Source: Merdivivens faecigallinarum (GTDB taxonomy: Bacteria > Bacteroidota > Bacteroidia > Bacteroidales > UBA932). Taken from it: a stretch of 7,327 nt of DNA. The translations under genes and the position numbers were made by a program. The notes beneath the pieces are model-generated. The model ran no database searches, was not told the DNA's origin, and saw only the letters and a program-made list of their open reading frames with translations. Location of the stretch: assembly GCA_017695055.1 (NCBI GenBank), contig JADILY010000107.1, positions 1-7,327 of the forward strand. The letters run 5' to 3'. The first letter of the stretch is position 1; every line of letters begins with the position of its first letter. Shown here one piece after another: positions 5,574 through 7,327 of this stretch.

Positions 5574-7327
5574 ATGAACGTAAAACTGAAATTCATAATT
5601 ACAGCGGCACTTATCGTTTTATTCGGCTCGGACATACTGGAAGCATACTCGAAAACACCGGTAAAGAGGAAAACGAGGAGGGAGCTCATCATCGAAAACG
5701 ATTCCCTCCGGACGGCCATAGACTCGCTTACCGTATGGCTGGGGGAACTCGCCGAAATGACAAGGGCCAACGACAGTATCGCAGACGTGATTTTCAGCCA
5801 ATACGAAGAAGAAATCGGGGACGACCTGATTATCAGGGACAGTACCGCCTCCATGGATTCGCTGCTCAGCATCTACTACATGCAGCGCAGGCTCAACGAT
5901 TACGACCCGGCCACGAATCTCGAAGAGGCCAGATACACCTCGGACATACCGGACTCCGTATACATCCGCAGGCTCGAAGAGATGAACTCGTTCATTTCGC
6001 TCCCGTACAATTCCGTCGTCAAGAACTACATAATCCAATATACGGAAAAGATGCCACAGGCCGTAGGCAAGATACTCGGCCTCGCCTCCTATTACATGCC
6101 GATTTTCGAAGAAGTCTTCATCGCATACGGGCTTCCACAGGAGCTCAAGGCCATGGCCATCATCGAATCGGCACTGAATCCTACGGCGGTATCCCGCGCA
6201 AGCGCAAAGGGAATGTGGCAGTTCATCTATCCGACAGCAAGGCATTACGGACTGACAATCAATTCATTCGTCGATGAAAGGCTTGACCCTGTGAAGTCCA
6301 CGTACGCTGCCGCCCAATATCTGAGCGACTCGTATGAAATCTTCGGAGACTGGGCCCTTGCGATAGCATCGTACAACTGCGGGGTGGGAAATGTCAACAA
6401 GGCCATCCGCCGCAGCGGCAATTCGAAGGATTTCTGGGAGATATACTATTATCTTCCTCGCGAAACAAGGGGCTATGTGCCGGCCTTCGTAGCCGCACTG
6501 TACACCTTGAAATACTATAAGGAGCACAACCTCCAGCCGGAGCCTGTCGCCCTGCCGCCGCACGTGGACACTATACACGTGCATAAGATGCTGCACCTCG
6601 AACAGGTAAGTGCGCTTACCGGGGCTACTTTGCAGGAACTCAAAGACCTCAATCCGCAATACGTCCACAATATCATCCCGGGGAACGAAGCCGAATATAT
6701 CCTGCGCCTTCCGTACAATTATACGAACGCATTCATAGACCATGAAAAGGAAGTATACGACTATCAGGCAGAAAAATATTTCAATCCTGTAGAACTCAAG
6801 AAAATCAAGGACGGAGGGGACGGTGAAAGGATTGTCTACCGTGTCAAGAGCGGGGATGTCCTCGGGAAAATAGCCATCCGCTACGGGACTTCCGTCGCCA
6901 AAATCAAGAGATGGAACGGACTCAAATCCGACAGGATACGCATAGGCCAGCGACTTATAATCTACCGCGGAGGCAACGGCCCGGCAGCGAGCGCTTCATC
7001 ATCCGCAGCCTCCTCCAGCGGAACCGGTGAAAAAATAACCTACACCGTCAAGAGCGGGGACGTCCTTGGCAAGATTGCCATAAACCACGGAGTTTCAGTG
7101 GCATCGATCAAAAGCTGGAACGGCCTTAAATCCGACAGGATACGTGTAGGCCAGAAACTTACGATATACACCGGCGGAAGCCCTTCATCCGCAGGCAGTG
7201 CGGGCCATGTCGAAAACGGCTACATAGTCTATACCGTCCAGAGCGGAGACAATTTCTGGGACATAGCGAAAAAATTCCCGGGCACCACGGCCAAGGGCAT
7301 CATGTCCCTCAACGACATGGGAAGCAA
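5574..7327 (+). CDS. MltD-like membrane-bound lytic transglycosylase with C-terminal LysM repeats; 3' end missing
   Basis: The frame stays open from the ATG at 5574 to the window end (584 complete codons), so the C-terminus is missing. The start leads into a hydrophobic segment (about 5-18) followed by LEAYS, consistent with a signal peptide or membrane anchor; no lipobox cysteine is visible. Residues 33-130 are charged and probably helical. The GH23 SLT domain spans about 175-305: IIESALNP (196-203) carries the probable catalytic acid E198, followed by SAKGMWQF (210-217) and ASYNCGVGNV (265-274). Such enzymes cleave the MurNAc-GlcNAc bond to give 1,6-anhydro ends. Residues 333-382 look like a degenerate LysM-like module. 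True LysM repeats lie at 420-464, 488-532 and 551 onward, the third cut by the window, and they bind glycan. A Gly/Ser/Ala linker (466-486) joins repeats 1 and 2. The start is 19 bp after the DUF5683 stop with no separate promoter seen. It resembles MltD by architecture, though orthology to E. coli mltD is not asserted. Confidence 0.93.
   Translation, partial: MNVKLKFIITAALIVLFGSDILEAYSKTPVKRKTRRELIIENDSLRTAIDSLTVWLGELAEMTRANDSIADVIFSQYEEEIGDDLIIRDSTASMDSLLSIYYMQRRLNDYDPATNLEEARYTSDIPDSVYIRRLEEMNSFISLPYNSVVKNYIIQYTEKMPQAVGKILGLASYYMPIFEEVFIAYGLPQELKAMAIIESALNPTAVSRASAKGMWQFIYPTARHYGLTINSFVDERLDPVKSTYAAAQYLSDSYEIFGDWALAIASYNCGVGNVNKAIRRSGNSKDFWEIYYYLPRETRGYVPAFVAALYTLKYYKEHNLQPEPVALPPHVDTIHVHKMLHLEQVSALTGATLQELKDLNPQYVHNIIPGNEAEYILRLPYNYTNAFIDHEKEVYDYQAEKYFNPVELKKIKDGGDGERIVYRVKSGDVLGKIAIRYGTSVAKIKRWNGLKSDRIRIGQRLIIYRGGNGPAASASSSAASSSGTGEKITYTVKSGDVLGKIAINHGVSVASIKSWNGLKSDRIRVGQKLTIYTGGSPSSAGSAGHVENGYIVYTVQSGDNFWDIAKKFPGTTAKGIMSLNDMGS
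6831..7327 (+). repeat. Tandem LysM-coding repeats within the transglycosylase gene
   Basis: Two repeat units at 6831-6965 and 7035-7169 encode nearly matching LysM domains. They share VKSGDVLGKIAI near the start, then WNGLKSDRIR and GQ-L near the end, with a 204-bp period. A third, more divergent unit starts at 7224 (VQSGDNFWDIAKKF) and runs off the window. The 63-bp segment between units 1 and 2 is rich in Ser, Ala and Gly codons. The close match suggests recent duplication or homogenisation of unit 1 and unit 2. Confidence 0.88.

Noticed and set aside
5619..6245. 208-codon open frame on the minus strand within the transglycosylase gene
   Set aside because: The plus-strand frame encodes recognisable SLT and LysM domains. 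The antisense product shows no family motif and follows from codon bias.
6561..6581. Two CACGTG hexamers 15 bp apart, the core of the parS consensus
   Set aside because: The flanking bases do not extend the palindrome toward TGTTTCACGTGAAACA. Both lie in His-Val codons of the transglycosylase reading frame, so they are probably coding coincidences.

Overview
The window looks like ordinary chromosomal DNA from a member of the Bacteroidota, most likely Bacteroidales. Three things point there. The block parA - parB - DUF5683 membrane protein - MltD-type transglycosylase is, from memory, a recurrent gene order in that phylum. A 115-bp intergenic region carries matches to the phylum's distinctive TTTG / TAnnTTTG promoter. 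Most starts also lack a Shine-Dalgarno sequence. GC content is around half by eye. ATA (Ile) and AGG (Arg) codons are common in every gene, so nothing stands out as recently acquired. I cannot name the genus.

Layout: (1) 1-1746, plus strand, is the 3' part of priA, the replication-restart helicase; its N-terminal domains lie upstream of the window. (2) 1765-2703, minus strand, is a YegS/DAG-kinase-like lipid kinase that converges on priA with only 18 bp between the stops. (3) 2704-2818 is a divergent promoter region with two interlocked Bacteroides-type promoters. (4) 2819-7327, plus strand, is a tightly packed probable operon: parA, parB, a secreted or inner-membrane DUF5683 protein with an internal duplication, and a LysM-bearing lytic transglycosylase cut off by the window end. 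Gaps inside the operon are 10-19 bp. No stretch over 300 bp lacks a gene. I see no RNA gene, mobile element, CRISPR array or clear intrinsic terminator.

Functionally, ParA and ParB form the chromosome-segregation pair and the two downstream genes act at the envelope and peptidoglycan. The transcript would therefore tie segregation to cell-wall remodelling. PriA supports replication-fork restart and the lipid kinase is probably a membrane-lipid enzyme.

I found no convincing new defence, mobile or signalling system. The points most worth a second look are the duplicated DUF5683 unit, several non-canonical residues in the PriA helicase motifs, an in-frame tandem repeat that supplies the stop codons of both convergent genes, and the interlocked divergent promoters with a dyad across their -33 elements.
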